From positions 62,001 to 126,000 of the forward strand of contig JAQTLN010000003.1 in NCBI GenBank assembly GCA_028714875.1: a DNA stretch of 64,000 nucleotides, in the 5' to 3' direction. A program made the position numbers and the translations under genes. This document shows, piece by piece, positions 10,989 to 18,911 of the stretch. Within the stretch, counting starts at the first letter, position 1. Every line of letters begins with the position of its first letter. The notes beneath the pieces are model-generated. The model made no database searches. It saw only the letters and a program-made list of their open reading frames with translations, and was not told where the DNA came from. Origin of the DNA: Gallionellaceae bacterium. Lineage in GTDB: Bacteria > Pseudomonadota > Gammaproteobacteria > Burkholderiales > Thiobacillaceae.

Positions 10989-11455
10989 TGCGCGACCCGG
11001 CGATTCGTCCGCTCACCCTGATCCCGCCGCCGCTGGTTTATGCCATCGCCCTGTTCGCCGCCTGGTGGTTGCAGGGGGTGATGCCACTCCCGCTGGACCT
11101 GGGTGAACTGGCTCAGCCGCTGGGTCGGGCGCTGATCGGGGTGGGGCTGGCCGGCTTCATCTGGGCGCTGGTGGCGATCTGGGGGCACCGCACCACGGTC
11201 AATCCATACAAGGCGGCGTCCAATCTGGTAACGCGCGGGCCGTTCCGCTACTCGCGCAACCCCATCTATGTCTCCGACTGGTTCGTCTACAGCGGGGCCA
11301 TGTTGCTGTTGAAGACCGCCTGGCCGCTGCTGTTGGCGCCGCTGGTGTTCCTGGTGATGCGTTACATGGTTATCGCCCATGAAGAAACGCATCTGTTGGC
11401 GCGCTTCGGCGACGAATACCGTGATTACAAGGCGCGGGTGCGGCGCTGGTTATAA
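10988..11455 (+). CDS. Isoprenylcysteine carboxyl methyltransferase-family membrane protein
   Basis: 155 residues with helices near 12-30, 43-62 and 95-120 and the family signature GPFRYSRNPIYVSDW followed by HEETHLLARFGDEYRDYK, which binds SAM in ICMT/NnrU/phospholipid-methyltransferase-like proteins. The bacterial substrate is generally unknown. It starts 1 nt into the folE stop codon, so it is translated together with folE. A folate or pterin link is possible but unproven. Confidence 0.82.
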   Translation: MRDPAIRPLTLIPPPLVYAIALFAAWWLQGVMPLPLDLGELAQPLGRALIGVGLAGFIWALVAIWGHRTTVNPYKAASNLVTRGPFRYSRNPIYVSDWFVYSGAMLLLKTAWPLLLAPLVFLVMRYMVIAHEETHLLARFGDEYRDYKARVRRWL

Positions 11456-11463
11456 CGCGTACC

Positions 11464-11488
11464 AAGCCGGCTGGAAGCCGGCGCTACA
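11464..11488. repeat. family B-like half unit (GCCGGCTGGAAGCCGGCGCTACA)
   Basis: AGCCGGCTGGAAGCCGGCGCTACA lies between the methyltransferase-like gene and the cytochrome b561 gene. The same string recurs in the units at 14910-14970 and 35176-35230. It can fold as a short hairpin. Confidence 0.7.
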
Positions 11489-11524
11489 GCCTGAGGCACC
11501 GCTGGCTGGCCGCGAGGAAGGAAG

Positions 11525-12064
11525 ATGAATCAAGGTTATCGCTGGCCCCTGGTGGGGCTGCACTGGCTGACGTTGCTGCTGATCGTGGCGGCCTATGTGA
11601 TCGGCAGCCTGCTCGAAGACATGACACTGTCGCCGCTGAAACTGAAGCTGTTCTCCTGGCACAAATGGGTAGGCATGACGGTGCTGTTCCTGTTGCTTCC
11701 GCGCCTGTTGCTGCGCTGGACGGAGCGTATCGACCACGCCGCCGGCCTCCTGCCCTGGGAGGCGCGCGCCTCGGCGGCGGTGCATGGCGCGCTCTATCTG
11801 TTGCTGCTGTTGGCGCCGCTGCTGGGTTGGCTGCATAGTTCCGCGTCCGGCTTTCCGGTGGTGTGGTTCGGCGTGCTGCCGCTGTTGGACCTGGTAGGAA
11901 AAGACAAGGCCCTGGCGGAGATATTCAAGGAACTCCATGAGGGATCGGTGAATCTTCTTGTGGCCCTGGTCGTCCTGCACGCGGCCGCGGCCCTGTATCA
12001 CCAGCATGTCCGCCATGATGGCGTGCTGGCCCGGATGGTGCCCTGGTTGAGGAGCAAGTCATGA
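11525..12064 (+). CDS. Cytochrome b561-type di-heme membrane protein
   Basis: 179 residues with four hydrophobic helices (about 10-28, 45-63, 84-105 and 143-162). Histidines stand where b561-type cytochromes bind two b hemes: H13 (GLHWLT), H46 (WHKWVG) and later HEGSVN and LH near 150. Such proteins pass electrons between the quinone pool and periplasmic partners. The stop overlaps the first yceI gene (ATGA), and b561-yceI operons are widespread, which supports a shared role in lipid- or quinone-linked redox or stress protection. Confidence 0.88.
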   Translation: MNQGYRWPLVGLHWLTLLLIVAAYVIGSLLEDMTLSPLKLKLFSWHKWVGMTVLFLLLPRLLLRWTERIDHAAGLLPWEARASAAVHGALYLLLLLAPLLGWLHSSASGFPVVWFGVLPLLDLVGKDKALAEIFKELHEGSVNLLVALVVLHAAAALYHQHVRHDGVLARMVPWLRSKS

Positions 12065-12597
12065 AGACGCTGTTCGTATTGCTGATGTGCCTGGCCCCGC
12101 CCGTATTGGCGCAGGACTGGAAGTTGGACGCGGGAAAAAGCCAGGTCCAGTTCGTGATCAAACAGATGAATGTGCCGACCGAAGGCAACTTTCGCCGCTT
12201 CATCGTGCACGCGAGTTTCGACCCGGCGAAACCGGAAGCGGGGCGGTTTCGCGTCGATGTGGATACCGCCAGCGCCGACACCGGTTCGGCCGAGGGCGAC
12301 GATGAAGTGAAACGGCCCGCCTGGTTCGACTCGAAAGCCCACCCCTGGGCGATTTTCACCGCCAAAAGCGTGCGGCGTGAGGCGGATGGCCGCTATACCG
12401 CTTTCGGCGACCTCGACATTAAGGGCCAGAGCCGCGCGCTCGCCGCGCCCTTCACCCTCACCCGCCAGGGCAACGCCTGGTTGGCCCAGGGCCGCTTTCC
12501 GCTAAAACGCTCCACCTACGGCATCGGCGGCGGCGATTGGACCGACGTGGTGGCGGACGACCTGGAAGTGCGTTTCAACCTCCTGTTGCTGCCCTGA
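12061..12597 (+). CDS. YceI-family periplasmic lipid-binding-like protein (first copy)
   Basis: 178 residues with a signal peptide (about 1-18, cleaved after VLAQ) and the YceI lipocalin-like barrel: WKLDAGKSQVQFVIKQMN at the N-terminus, ASADTGSAEGDDEVKRPAWF, FGDLDIKGQSRALAAPF and STYGIGGGDWTD. YceI barrels bind isoprenoid lipids such as polyprenyl chains. It overlaps the b561 gene by 4 nt and is followed 70 nt later by a second yceI, so the three probably form one unit. Confidence 0.9.
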   Translation: MKTLFVLLMCLAPPVLAQDWKLDAGKSQVQFVIKQMNVPTEGNFRRFIVHASFDPAKPEAGRFRVDVDTASADTGSAEGDDEVKRPAWFDSKAHPWAIFTAKSVRREADGRYTAFGDLDIKGQSRALAAPFTLTRQGNAWLAQGRFPLKRSTYGIGGGDWTDVVADDLEVRFNLLLLP

Positions 12598-12667
12598 AGC
12601 GCCGCTTCTCGTAGGTCAGGTTGCCGTCTTATCGTTACCCGACTTCCACGCTCGATAAGGATTCGCC

Positions 12668-13228
12668 ATGAACAAATTGCTCGTCAGCCTGCTGTGTGTC
12701 GCTTCCCCCGCCGTCTGGGCCGTGGAAAGTTTCTCCCTCGATCCGGGCCATACTTTCCCCAGCTTCGAGATCCACCACCAGGGTGTTTCCGTGATGCGCG
12801 GCAAGTTCAACCGTAGCCAGGGGCGCGTGCTGCTCGACCCGGACGGGCCGGGTAGCCGCATCGAAGTGCGGGTGGACGCGACCTCGGGTGACACCGGCCA
12901 TGACGGCCTCAACCAGAAGTTGTTGGGGAGCGCCTTCTTCAATACGTCGCAGTTTCCGGAAATCTGGTTCGTATCGAGCGAGGTGGCGTTCAAGGACGGT
13001 AAACCGGTATCCGCCACCGGCAACCTGACCCTGCTCGGCGTGACCCGGCCGGTCACCCTGGAGATCCGCGATTACGCCTGCACCCTCCAGTTCCTTACCC
13101 GTCGCCCCTTGTGCGGAGCGGATGTCCACACCAGCATCAAGCGCTCGGATTTCGGCATGAACTACGGGATTCCGCTGATCGGCGATGAAGTGAAACTGGC
13201 GATCGAAGTGGAAGGCTTCCGCGAGTAA
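12668..13228 (+). CDS. YceI-family periplasmic protein (second copy)
   Basis: 186 residues, signal peptide (about 1-18), barrel motifs FSLDPGHTFPSFEIHHQGVS, TGNLTLLGVTRPVTLEI and SDFGMNYGIPLIGDEVKL. It also carries YACTLQFLTRRPLCGAD, a cysteine-bearing loop typical of the YceI subgroup with TRRPLCGAD. It is only distantly similar to the preceding yceI, so this is an old pair rather than a recent duplication. AAGGA stands nine nucleotides before the ATG. Confidence 0.9.
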   Translation: MNKLLVSLLCVASPAVWAVESFSLDPGHTFPSFEIHHQGVSVMRGKFNRSQGRVLLDPDGPGSRIEVRVDATSGDTGHDGLNQKLLGSAFFNTSQFPEIWFVSSEVAFKDGKPVSATGNLTLLGVTRPVTLEIRDYACTLQFLTRRPLCGADVHTSIKRSDFGMNYGIPLIGDEVKLAIEVEGFRE

Positions 13229-13462
13229 TTACTTCGCCGGGTGTTCCGGCTTGATGGGGTTGCCGTTCTCGTCGACATCACCCACTTCCGGAATCACTTC
13301 ATGGCACAGGTAGCGCACTTTCTCCCCGCGCGCTTCGTGCTTGTCGACCAGTACCTTGGCGGTCGCCAGACAGGTGGCCTCGTCATCGACATACTGGGTA
13401 TGCAGAGCCTGCTGCCTGCCATCACCCATAAGTAGCCAGAGAATCAGGGCGAAAGATTTCAT
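13229..13462 (-). CDS. Small exported hypothetical protein
   Basis: 77 residues with a hydrophobic N-terminus (MKSFALILWLLMG) that may be a short signal or anchor, followed by a charged domain with two cysteines (ATCLATAK and RYLCHEV) spaced to form one disulfide. No family recognised. It converges on the second yceI with no gap between the stop codons. The frame is open upstream, but the Met at 13462 precedes the hydrophobic segment, so I chose it; no strong ribosome site is visible. Confidence 0.55.
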   Translation of the reverse strand: MKSFALILWLLMGDGRQQALHTQYVDDEATCLATAKVLVDKHEARGEKVRYLCHEVIPEVGDVDENGNPIKPEHPAK

Positions 13463-13699
13463 GATAAGAAGGTGGGGAGAAAGTTGGCGTACTGCTGGTC
13501 GCAGGCCCGTTAAATAGAAGCGTTTTCTGATGTTGAGTGTAATGGGCCGTTGCCGCGCGTGCACCGGAAAACAGGTGTGGCCGCGGATAAGCCGCGCAGG
13601 CGGGAAGCTCTGTGCAACAGCGGGGAGGCGTGGCTTGAACGCGTGTACCGGGGTGGTGTCCAGGCCTGGTTGATCCGACGCCGGATTTACGCCGCTGGC

Positions 13700-14752
13700 T
13701 CAGTCGACGATGTGCAGCTCCACCCGGCGGTTTTGTTCACGGCCCGCGCGCGTGGCATTGTCGGCGGCGGGACGGGTCTCGCCGTAGCCCTTGACGCCGA
13801 AGCGGCCGGCACTTAGCGCCTTGGTGAGGAAATAGTTGTACACGGATCGCGCGCGCCGCTCCGAGAGGCCCTGGTTGTATTTCTCGGTACCGATGCTGCA
13901 TGTGTGCCCGACGATGTCCACTTTCAGCTTGTCGCGCTGCCCGAGCACTCGCGCCGCCTCATCGAGGATCGCGAACGCTTCCGGGCGCAGGCGGGCGGAG
14001 TCGAAATCGAAGTTGACGCCCCTGAGCACCACCACCACGTCGCCGGGTTTGGCTTGCTTCAGTTGTGCCGCCACCACTTCCGGCGTGGGCGCCGCTTCCA
14101 CCTGTTTCGGTTCGGATTTGGTTTCCTGTTTGACCATGACCGGTTCGAGCCTGGGTGCCGCTTTGGCCATGACCGGCTCAGGCCTGGACACCGCCACAGC
14201 CGCCGCCGCCTTCTCGCCCAGCGCAATGTTCAGGCCGATGGAGACCAGCCAATCTCCCAGGCCGTTGCCGCTGACGCCGGGCAGGTTGTTGTTGGCCCAG
14301 CGATAGCGGGCATCCGCGCGCAGATCCATGTTGTCGGAGAGGCGTTTGAGGAAGCCCAGGCCGGCATTGGCCATCAGGCTGTTGTCCGAGGCGCTGGGAA
14401 CGTCGCTGCGGAGATACCCGGCGCCCACCAAGGCAAACGGGGCAAAGGCGGGGTCGCGCTTGAAGAAATACAGTCCGTCGACGCCCAGGCCGTACTGGTC
14501 GTAGGCTCCTCCCGCCGCGCGATCCAGCTTGTTGCCGCGCAGGGTGAGTTCCAGGTTCCATTTCTCGTTGAGGGGTTTGCCCAGGGCCAGCCCGAGGCCC
14601 CAGCCATCGTCGGCCTTGCGATCGCTATCGGCAAAGACATAGCCGATCGTCGGAGCCAGATACCAGCGCTCATTTGCGGTTTCCGCCCACGCCGACCCAA
14701 AAACACCTGCTAGCCCGATGGCGAGGAATAAATGCAGGAAAGTTCTCGACAT
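13700..14752 (-). CDS. OmpA-like outer-membrane porin (barrel plus peptidoglycan-binding domain)
   Basis: 350 residues: signal peptide (about 1-23), an eight-strand OmpA-type barrel (about 27-180, with alternating strands such as RWYLAPTIGYVFA and WNLELTLRGNKLD), a short linker, and a C-terminal OmpA domain (FDFDSARLRPEAFAILDEA, DIVGHTCSIGTEKYNQGLS, NRRVELHIVD). A cysteine replaces the usual D/T in GHTCSIG. It anchors the outer membrane to the cell wall. ATG 14752 has GGAG upstream. It is one of three OmpA-domain proteins within 20 kb. Confidence 0.92.
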   Translation of the reverse strand: MSRTFLHLFLAIGLAGVFGSAWAETANERWYLAPTIGYVFADSDRKADDGWGLGLALGKPLNEKWNLELTLRGNKLDRAAGGAYDQYGLGVDGLYFFKRDPAFAPFALVGAGYLRSDVPSASDNSLMANAGLGFLKRLSDNMDLRADARYRWANNNLPGVSGNGLGDWLVSIGLNIALGEKAAAAVAVSRPEPVMAKAAPRLEPVMVKQETKSEPKQVEAAPTPEVVAAQLKQAKPGDVVVVLRGVNFDFDSARLRPEAFAILDEAARVLGQRDKLKVDIVGHTCSIGTEKYNQGLSERRARSVYNYFLTKALSAGRFGVKGYGETRPAADNATRAGREQNRRVELHIVD

Positions 14753-14909
14753 GTGGCGGTGCTCCTGGGCAATGGGAAAACTGTTCGCTAAGGGGGTTCC
14801 TTCGGTAAGGATACGGAATTCAACGGCATTTCGACAATCAATGAGTGTCTGGCGGCTTGATGGAAGGCCTTCCGAACACCGTGAATCGACAGAGGGAAGC
14901 CGCGTTTAT

Positions 14910-14970
14910 GTGGCGCCGGCATCCTTGCCGGCGTCGTTTCAAACAGCCGGCTGGAAGCCAGCGCTACAAG
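14910..14970. repeat. family B-like unit (GGCGCCGGCATCCTTGCCGGCG ... GCCGGCTGGAAGCCAGCGCTACA)
   Basis: Two short hairpin-forming parts separated by CGTTTCAAACA, nearly the same as the unit at 35176-35230. It lies in the spacer between the ompA-like gene and the 3' end of prpD. Nothing else is recognised in that spacer. Confidence 0.75.
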
Positions 14971-15020
14971 TGGCTCGCCGGTGCTTCTTTCAAATGTATT
15001 GTGGCGAGGGGGGGCTTCGA

Positions 15021-16472
15021 TCACACCGCGAACAAACCCATGAACTCCTGCACCGGCACCGCTTCCAGCCTGGCCTGGTCGGCGCAGAGGTGGTTGAGGG
15101 TGGCACATTTCTTCGGCGAGAGTTTGGCGGCGATGGCGGACTCGAATTTCTTCACCAGGACCGGGATACCTTCGCCACGACGCAGGCGGTGGCCGATGGG
15201 GGCGTCGATGCTGACTTTCTCGGTGCTGGTTCCATCCTTGAAGAACACCTGCACGCTGTTGCCGATGTAGCGCTTGTCGGCTTCCAGGTATTCGCGGGTG
15301 AAGCGCGGGTTTTCCTTGACCGTGGTGAGGGCGCGCAATGAGTCGATGCGCGGGTCGGCGGCGCCGGCGTCGGTGTAGTCGGCGGCGGTGAGGCCGCCCT
15401 TGATCAGGGGCACGGCAACCATGTACTGGATGCAGTGGTCGCGGTCGGCGTAGTTGTTCATGGGGCCGGTCTTGTCGATGATGCGGCTGCCGGCTTCCTG
15501 GGTTTCGATCTCGATACGTTCGATCTCGCCGAGGCGGTCCTTCACTTGCGGGTGCAATTGCATGGCGCATTCCACGGCGGTCTGGGCGTGGAATTCGGCG
15601 GGGAAGCTGATTTTGAACAGGATGCTTTCCATGACATAACTGCCGAAGCCCTGGCTGAACTTGAGCTCGTTACCGCGAAACAGACTGTCCTGGAAGCCCC
15701 AGGTCTTGGCGGTAAGCGCCGAGGGGTAGCCCATCTCGCCGGTGAGCGCGATCAGCGCCAGGTGCACGCCGCGCGAGCTGGCGTCACCCGCCGCCCAGGA
15801 TTTGCGCGAGCCGGTGTTGGGGGCGTGGCGGTAGGTGCGCAGGGAACAGCCGTCGACCCAGGCGTGCGAGAGGGCGTTGAGCACTTCCTCTCGGCTGCCG
15901 CCGAGCATCTTCGCGGCGACGGCGGTGGAGGCGATGCGCACCAGCATGACGTGGTCGAGGCCGACGCGGTTGAAGGCGTTTTCCAGGGCGGTGACGCCCT
16001 GGATTTCATGCGCCTGGACCATCGCCGCCAGTACCTCCTTCATGGTCAGCGGCGCCTGGCCCTCGGCTACACGCTTGCGCGAGAGCCAATCCGCTATACC
16101 CAGGATTGCGCCGAGGTTGTCGGAGGGGTGGCCCCATTCGGCAGCCAGCCAGGTGTCGTTGAAGTCGAGGAAACGCACCAGGCAGCCGATGTCCCAGGCC
16201 GCCTTCACCGGGTCGAGTTCATGCGAGGTGCCGGGCACGCGGGTGCCGCCGGGCAGCGAGGCACCGGGCACGATGGGGCCGAGCAGCTTGGTGCATTCCG
16301 GGTAATCCAGCGCCATCAGGGCGCAGGCGAGCGAGTCCATCAGGCAATAACGGGCGGTGTCCATCGCCAGGGTGGCTTGGCTGGCGTCGTAGTCCATGAC
16401 GTAATCGGTCATGGCTTGCAGGACGGTGTCGAAGGGCGGGCGTTCGGCGGAGCGGATGTCGTGGGCGGACAT
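15021..16472 (-). CDS. prpD: 2-methylcitrate dehydratase PrpD
   Basis: 483 residues, full length for PrpD, which dehydrates 2-methylcitrate to cis-2-methylaconitate in propionate breakdown. Family blocks include RYCLMDSLACALMALDYPEC, VRFLDFNDTWLAAEWGHPSD, RKSWAAGDASSRGVHLALI and AEFHAQTAVECAMQLHPQVK. It is a MmgE/PrpD-fold, cofactor-free enzyme. Last gene of prpE-prpB-prpC-prpD on this strand, with GAGGAA before its ATG. The use of PrpD means that no AcnD/PrpF pair is needed, and none is seen. Confidence 0.95.
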   Translation of the reverse strand: MSAHDIRSAERPPFDTVLQAMTDYVMDYDASQATLAMDTARYCLMDSLACALMALDYPECTKLLGPIVPGASLPGGTRVPGTSHELDPVKAAWDIGCLVRFLDFNDTWLAAEWGHPSDNLGAILGIADWLSRKRVAEGQAPLTMKEVLAAMVQAHEIQGVTALENAFNRVGLDHVMLVRIASTAVAAKMLGGSREEVLNALSHAWVDGCSLRTYRHAPNTGSRKSWAAGDASSRGVHLALIALTGEMGYPSALTAKTWGFQDSLFRGNELKFSQGFGSYVMESILFKISFPAEFHAQTAVECAMQLHPQVKDRLGEIERIEIETQEAGSRIIDKTGPMNNYADRDHCIQYMVAVPLIKGGLTAADYTDAGAADPRIDSLRALTTVKENPRFTREYLEADKRYIGNSVQVFFKDGTSTEKVSIDAPIGHRLRRGEGIPVLVKKFESAIAAKLSPKKCATLNHLCADQARLEAVPVQEFMGLFAV

Positions 16473-16499
16473 AAGGGTTCCTCAAGTAGCGGAATTTTT

Positions 16500-16601
16500 C
16501 TTCCCCCTTTTCTAAAGGGGGACTGAGGGGGATTTCAGCAACGGTGGCGGAATGGATAGGTCGGCGAAATCCCCCCTGGCCCCCCTTTGGAAAAGGGGGG
16601 A
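16500..16601. repeat. family A palindromic repeat (CCCCCTTT...AAAGGGGG), paired units
   Basis: Two units in inverted order, each with its own hairpin: one CCCCCTTTTCTAAAGGGGG-type and one CCCCCCTTTGGAAAAGGGGGG-type, both bordered by GGGATTTC/GAAATCCC. It fills most of the prpC-prpD spacer. A transcript from prpC to prpD must pass through it. Confidence 0.9.
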
Positions 16602-16606
16602 ATAAG

Positions 16607-17776
16607 TCAGGGCCGTTGATCGATGGGTACAAACTTCAAATCCTCCGGCCCGGTGTAGTTGGCGGAGGGGCGGATGATCTTGCCGTCGATGCGTTGTTCG
16701 ATCACATGCGCGGCCCAGCCGGTGGTGCGGGAGATGATGAACAGCGGCGTGAACATGGCGGTGGGCACGCCCATCTGCGCGTAGGACACGGCGGAGAACC
16801 AGTCCAGGTTGGGGAACATGTTCTTGATTTCCTTCATCACCGTTTCCAGGCGGTCGGCGACATCGTAGAGCTTGTGGTTGCCGTTGTGGTCGGCCAGGCG
16901 TTTCGCCACGGACTTGATGACCACGTTGCGCGGGTCGGAAACGGTATAGACCGGGTGGCCGAAGCCGATGATGACTTCCTTGTTCGCGACGCGGGCGCGG
17001 ATGTCGGCTTCCGCTGCGTCCGGGCTGTCGTAGCGCGACTGGATGCAGAATGCCGCTTCGTTGGCGCCGCCATGCTTCGGGCCGCGCAAGGCGCCGATGG
17101 CGCCGGTGATGGCGGAATACATGTCGGAGCCGGTGCCGGCGATGACGCGGCCGGTGAAGGTGGAAGCATTGAATTCGTGCTCGGCGTAGAGGATCAGCGA
17201 GGTGTGCATGGCGCGCACCCAGATCTCCGGTGGCCCATCTGGCAACTGAGCGCCATGCAGCAGATGCAGGAAATGCCCGCCGATGCTGTCGTCATCCGTT
17301 TCACATTCGATGCGGCGGCCGTTGTGGCTGTAGTGGTACCAGTAGAGCAGGGCGGAACCCAGCCCGGCGATGAGGCGGTCGGCGATGTTGCGCGCGCCCA
17401 GGATCGGCTGTTTTTCTTCCTCGGGCAGGAGGCAGCCCAGGGTGGAAACGGCGGTGCGCATCACGTCCATCGGGTGGGCGGCGGCGGGGAGTTGTTCCAG
17501 CACCGTCTTCAGCACCGCCGGCAGGCCGCGCAGGGCTTTCAACTTGGTCTTGTAAGCCGCCAGCTCGGCGCGGTTGGGGAAATGGCCGTGAATCAGCAGG
17601 TGGGCGACTTCCTCGAATTCGCAGACATCGGCGATGTCGAGGATGTCGTAACCGCAATAGTGCAGGTCGTTGCCGGTGCGGCCGACGGTGCACAGCGCCG
17701 AGTTGCCGGCGACGACGCCGGACAGGGCGACGGATTTCTTCGGCTTGGGGGCGGAGGGGTTGATAGCTTCGCTCAT
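16607..17776 (-). CDS. prpC: 2-methylcitrate synthase PrpC
   Basis: 389 residues from ATG 17776 (AAGGAGACGAC upstream). It condenses propionyl-CoA with oxaloacetate. The citrate-synthase fold is clear: [11 protein letters not shown] and [16 protein letters not shown] carry the two catalytic histidines, and [16 protein letters not shown] lies near the catalytic aspartate region. [17 protein letters not shown] at the N-terminus matches the PrpC subgroup rather than GltA. The prpB neighbour and prpD downstream fix the role. Confidence 0.95.
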   Translation of the reverse strand: MSEAINPSAPKPKKSVALSGVVAGNSALCTVGRTGNDLHYCGYDILDIADVCEFEEVAHLLIHGHFPNRAELAAYKTKLKALRGLPAVLKTVLEQLPAAAHPMDVMRTAVSTLGCLLPEEEKQPILGARNIADRLIAGLGSALLYWYHYSHNGRRIECETDDDSIGGHFLHLLHGAQLPDGPPEIWVRAMHTSLILYAEHEFNASTFTGRVIAGTGSDMYSAITGAIGALRGPKHGGANEAAFCIQSRYDSPDAAEADIRARVANKEVIIGFGHPVYTVSDPRNVVIKSVAKRLADHNGNHKLYDVADRLETVMKEIKNMFPNLDWFSAVSYAQMGVPTAMFTPLFIISRTTGWAAHVIEQRIDGKIIRPSANYTGPEDLKFVPIDQRP

Positions 17777-17798
17777 GTCGTCTCCTTGTGATTCATTT

Positions 17799-17876
17799 CG
17801 TAGGATGCGGTGAGGTACGAACCGCATCGTGGCGCGGAGGGGTGATGCGGTTCGCTGTCGCTCACCACATCCTACG
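17799..17876. repeat. family E palindromic repeat (CGTAGGATGCGGTGAG / CTCACCACATCCTACG)
   Basis: A 78-nt imperfect inverted repeat. The outer arms CGTAGGATG and CATCCTACG pair, and inner parts ACCGCATC and GATGCGGT pair. It fills the prpB-prpC spacer. Only one copy was found in this window. Confidence 0.8.
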
Positions 17877-17881
17877 GGTCG

Positions 17882-18769
17882 CTATTCCTTACCCGACGCA
17901 AACAGCGCGTCCAGCTTCTGTTCGAAGCCGTGGTAGCCCAAGTGTTCGTAAAGATCCATGCGTGTCTGCATGGTGTCGAGCACGTTTTTCTGTGTGCCTT
18001 CGGTGCGAATCGCGCCATACACCTTCAAGGCCGCCTGGCTCATGGCGCGGAAGGCGGAGAGCGGATAGAGCACCAGGCCGACGCCGACGCCGCGCAGTTC
18101 TTCCACCGTGAACAGGGGGGTGGCGCCGAATTCGGTGATGTTGGCGAGGATGGGCACCTTCACGGCCTGGCTGAACGCGGCGTACTGCGCCAGTTCGGTC
18201 ATGGCCTCCGGGAAGATCATGTCGGCGCCGGCCTCGACGCAGGCGCCGGCGCGGTCGATGGCGGCTTGCAGGCCTTCGGCTTGCAGCGCGTCGGTGCGGG
18301 CCATGACAACGAACTCGGAATCGAGTTTGGCATCCACCGCCGCCTTCACCCGATCCACCATTTCCGATTGGCTGACGATGGCTTTGCCGGGACGGTGGCC
18401 GCAGCGTTTCTGCATGACCTGGTCCTCGATATGCACCGCCGCCACCCCGGCGCGGGTCAGCGCGCGCACCGCCCGTGCGATGTTGAAGGCGCCGCCCCAG
18501 CCGGTGTCAATGTCCACCAGCAAGGGCAGGGGGGTGACATCGGTGATGCGGCGGGCATCCACCAGCACGTCTTCCAGGGTGGTGATGCCGAGGTCGGGAA
18601 TGCCGCAGGAACTGGCCGCGACGCCGCCGCCGGAGAGATACAGCGCCTTGAAGCCGGAATGCTCGGCCAGCAGCGCCGAGTAGGCATTGATGGCGCCGAC
18701 CACCTGCAAGGGTTGTTCGGCGGCGACGGCGGCGCGGAATTGGGCGCCGGCTGAAGCGGGTGTGGTCAT
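17882..18769 (-). CDS. prpB: 2-methylisocitrate lyase PrpB
   Basis: 295 residues from ATG 18769 (GAGGACACAC upstream). It splits 2-methylisocitrate into pyruvate and succinate. The isocitrate-lyase-family signature is present: metal-binding DIDTGWGG, the catalytic loop [10 protein letters not shown] with its cysteine, and IFPEAM. A longer open frame upstream runs only through the repeat at 18792-18899 and is not real. Second gene of the prp operon. Confidence 0.95.
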   Translation of the reverse strand: MTTPASAGAQFRAAVAAEQPLQVVGAINAYSALLAEHSGFKALYLSGGGVAASSCGIPDLGITTLEDVLVDARRITDVTPLPLLVDIDTGWGGAFNIARAVRALTRAGVAAVHIEDQVMQKRCGHRPGKAIVSQSEMVDRVKAAVDAKLDSEFVVMARTDALQAEGLQAAIDRAGACVEAGADMIFPEAMTELAQYAAFSQAVKVPILANITEFGATPLFTVEELRGVGVGLVLYPLSAFRAMSQAALKVYGAIRTEGTQKNVLDTMQTRMDLYEHLGYHGFEQKLDALFASGKE

Positions 18770-18791
18770 TGTGTGTCCTCGTGGGGCTGAC

Positions 18792-18899
18792 AAAATCCCC
18801 CCCTTTTTCAAAGGGGGGCCAGGGGGGATTTCGCCAAGGGTTGCGCGAGTGGAACCAGTGAAAAATCCCCCTCGGTCCCCCTTTGGAAAAGGGGGAAGA
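18792..18899. repeat. family A palindromic repeat, paired units
   Basis: Two inverted units, AAATCCCCCCCTTTTTCAAAGGGGGG-type and CCCCCTTTGGAAAAGGGGG-type, bordered by GGGATTTC and GAAAAATCCCC, in the prpE-prpB spacer. Same plan as 16500-16601. Confidence 0.9.
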
Positions 18900-18911
18900 A
18901 AAGCGGCTGCG

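Noticed and set aside
16500-18899. Possible CRISPR-like array in the prp region
   Set aside because: Only paired palindromic units, no regular spacers, no cas genes.
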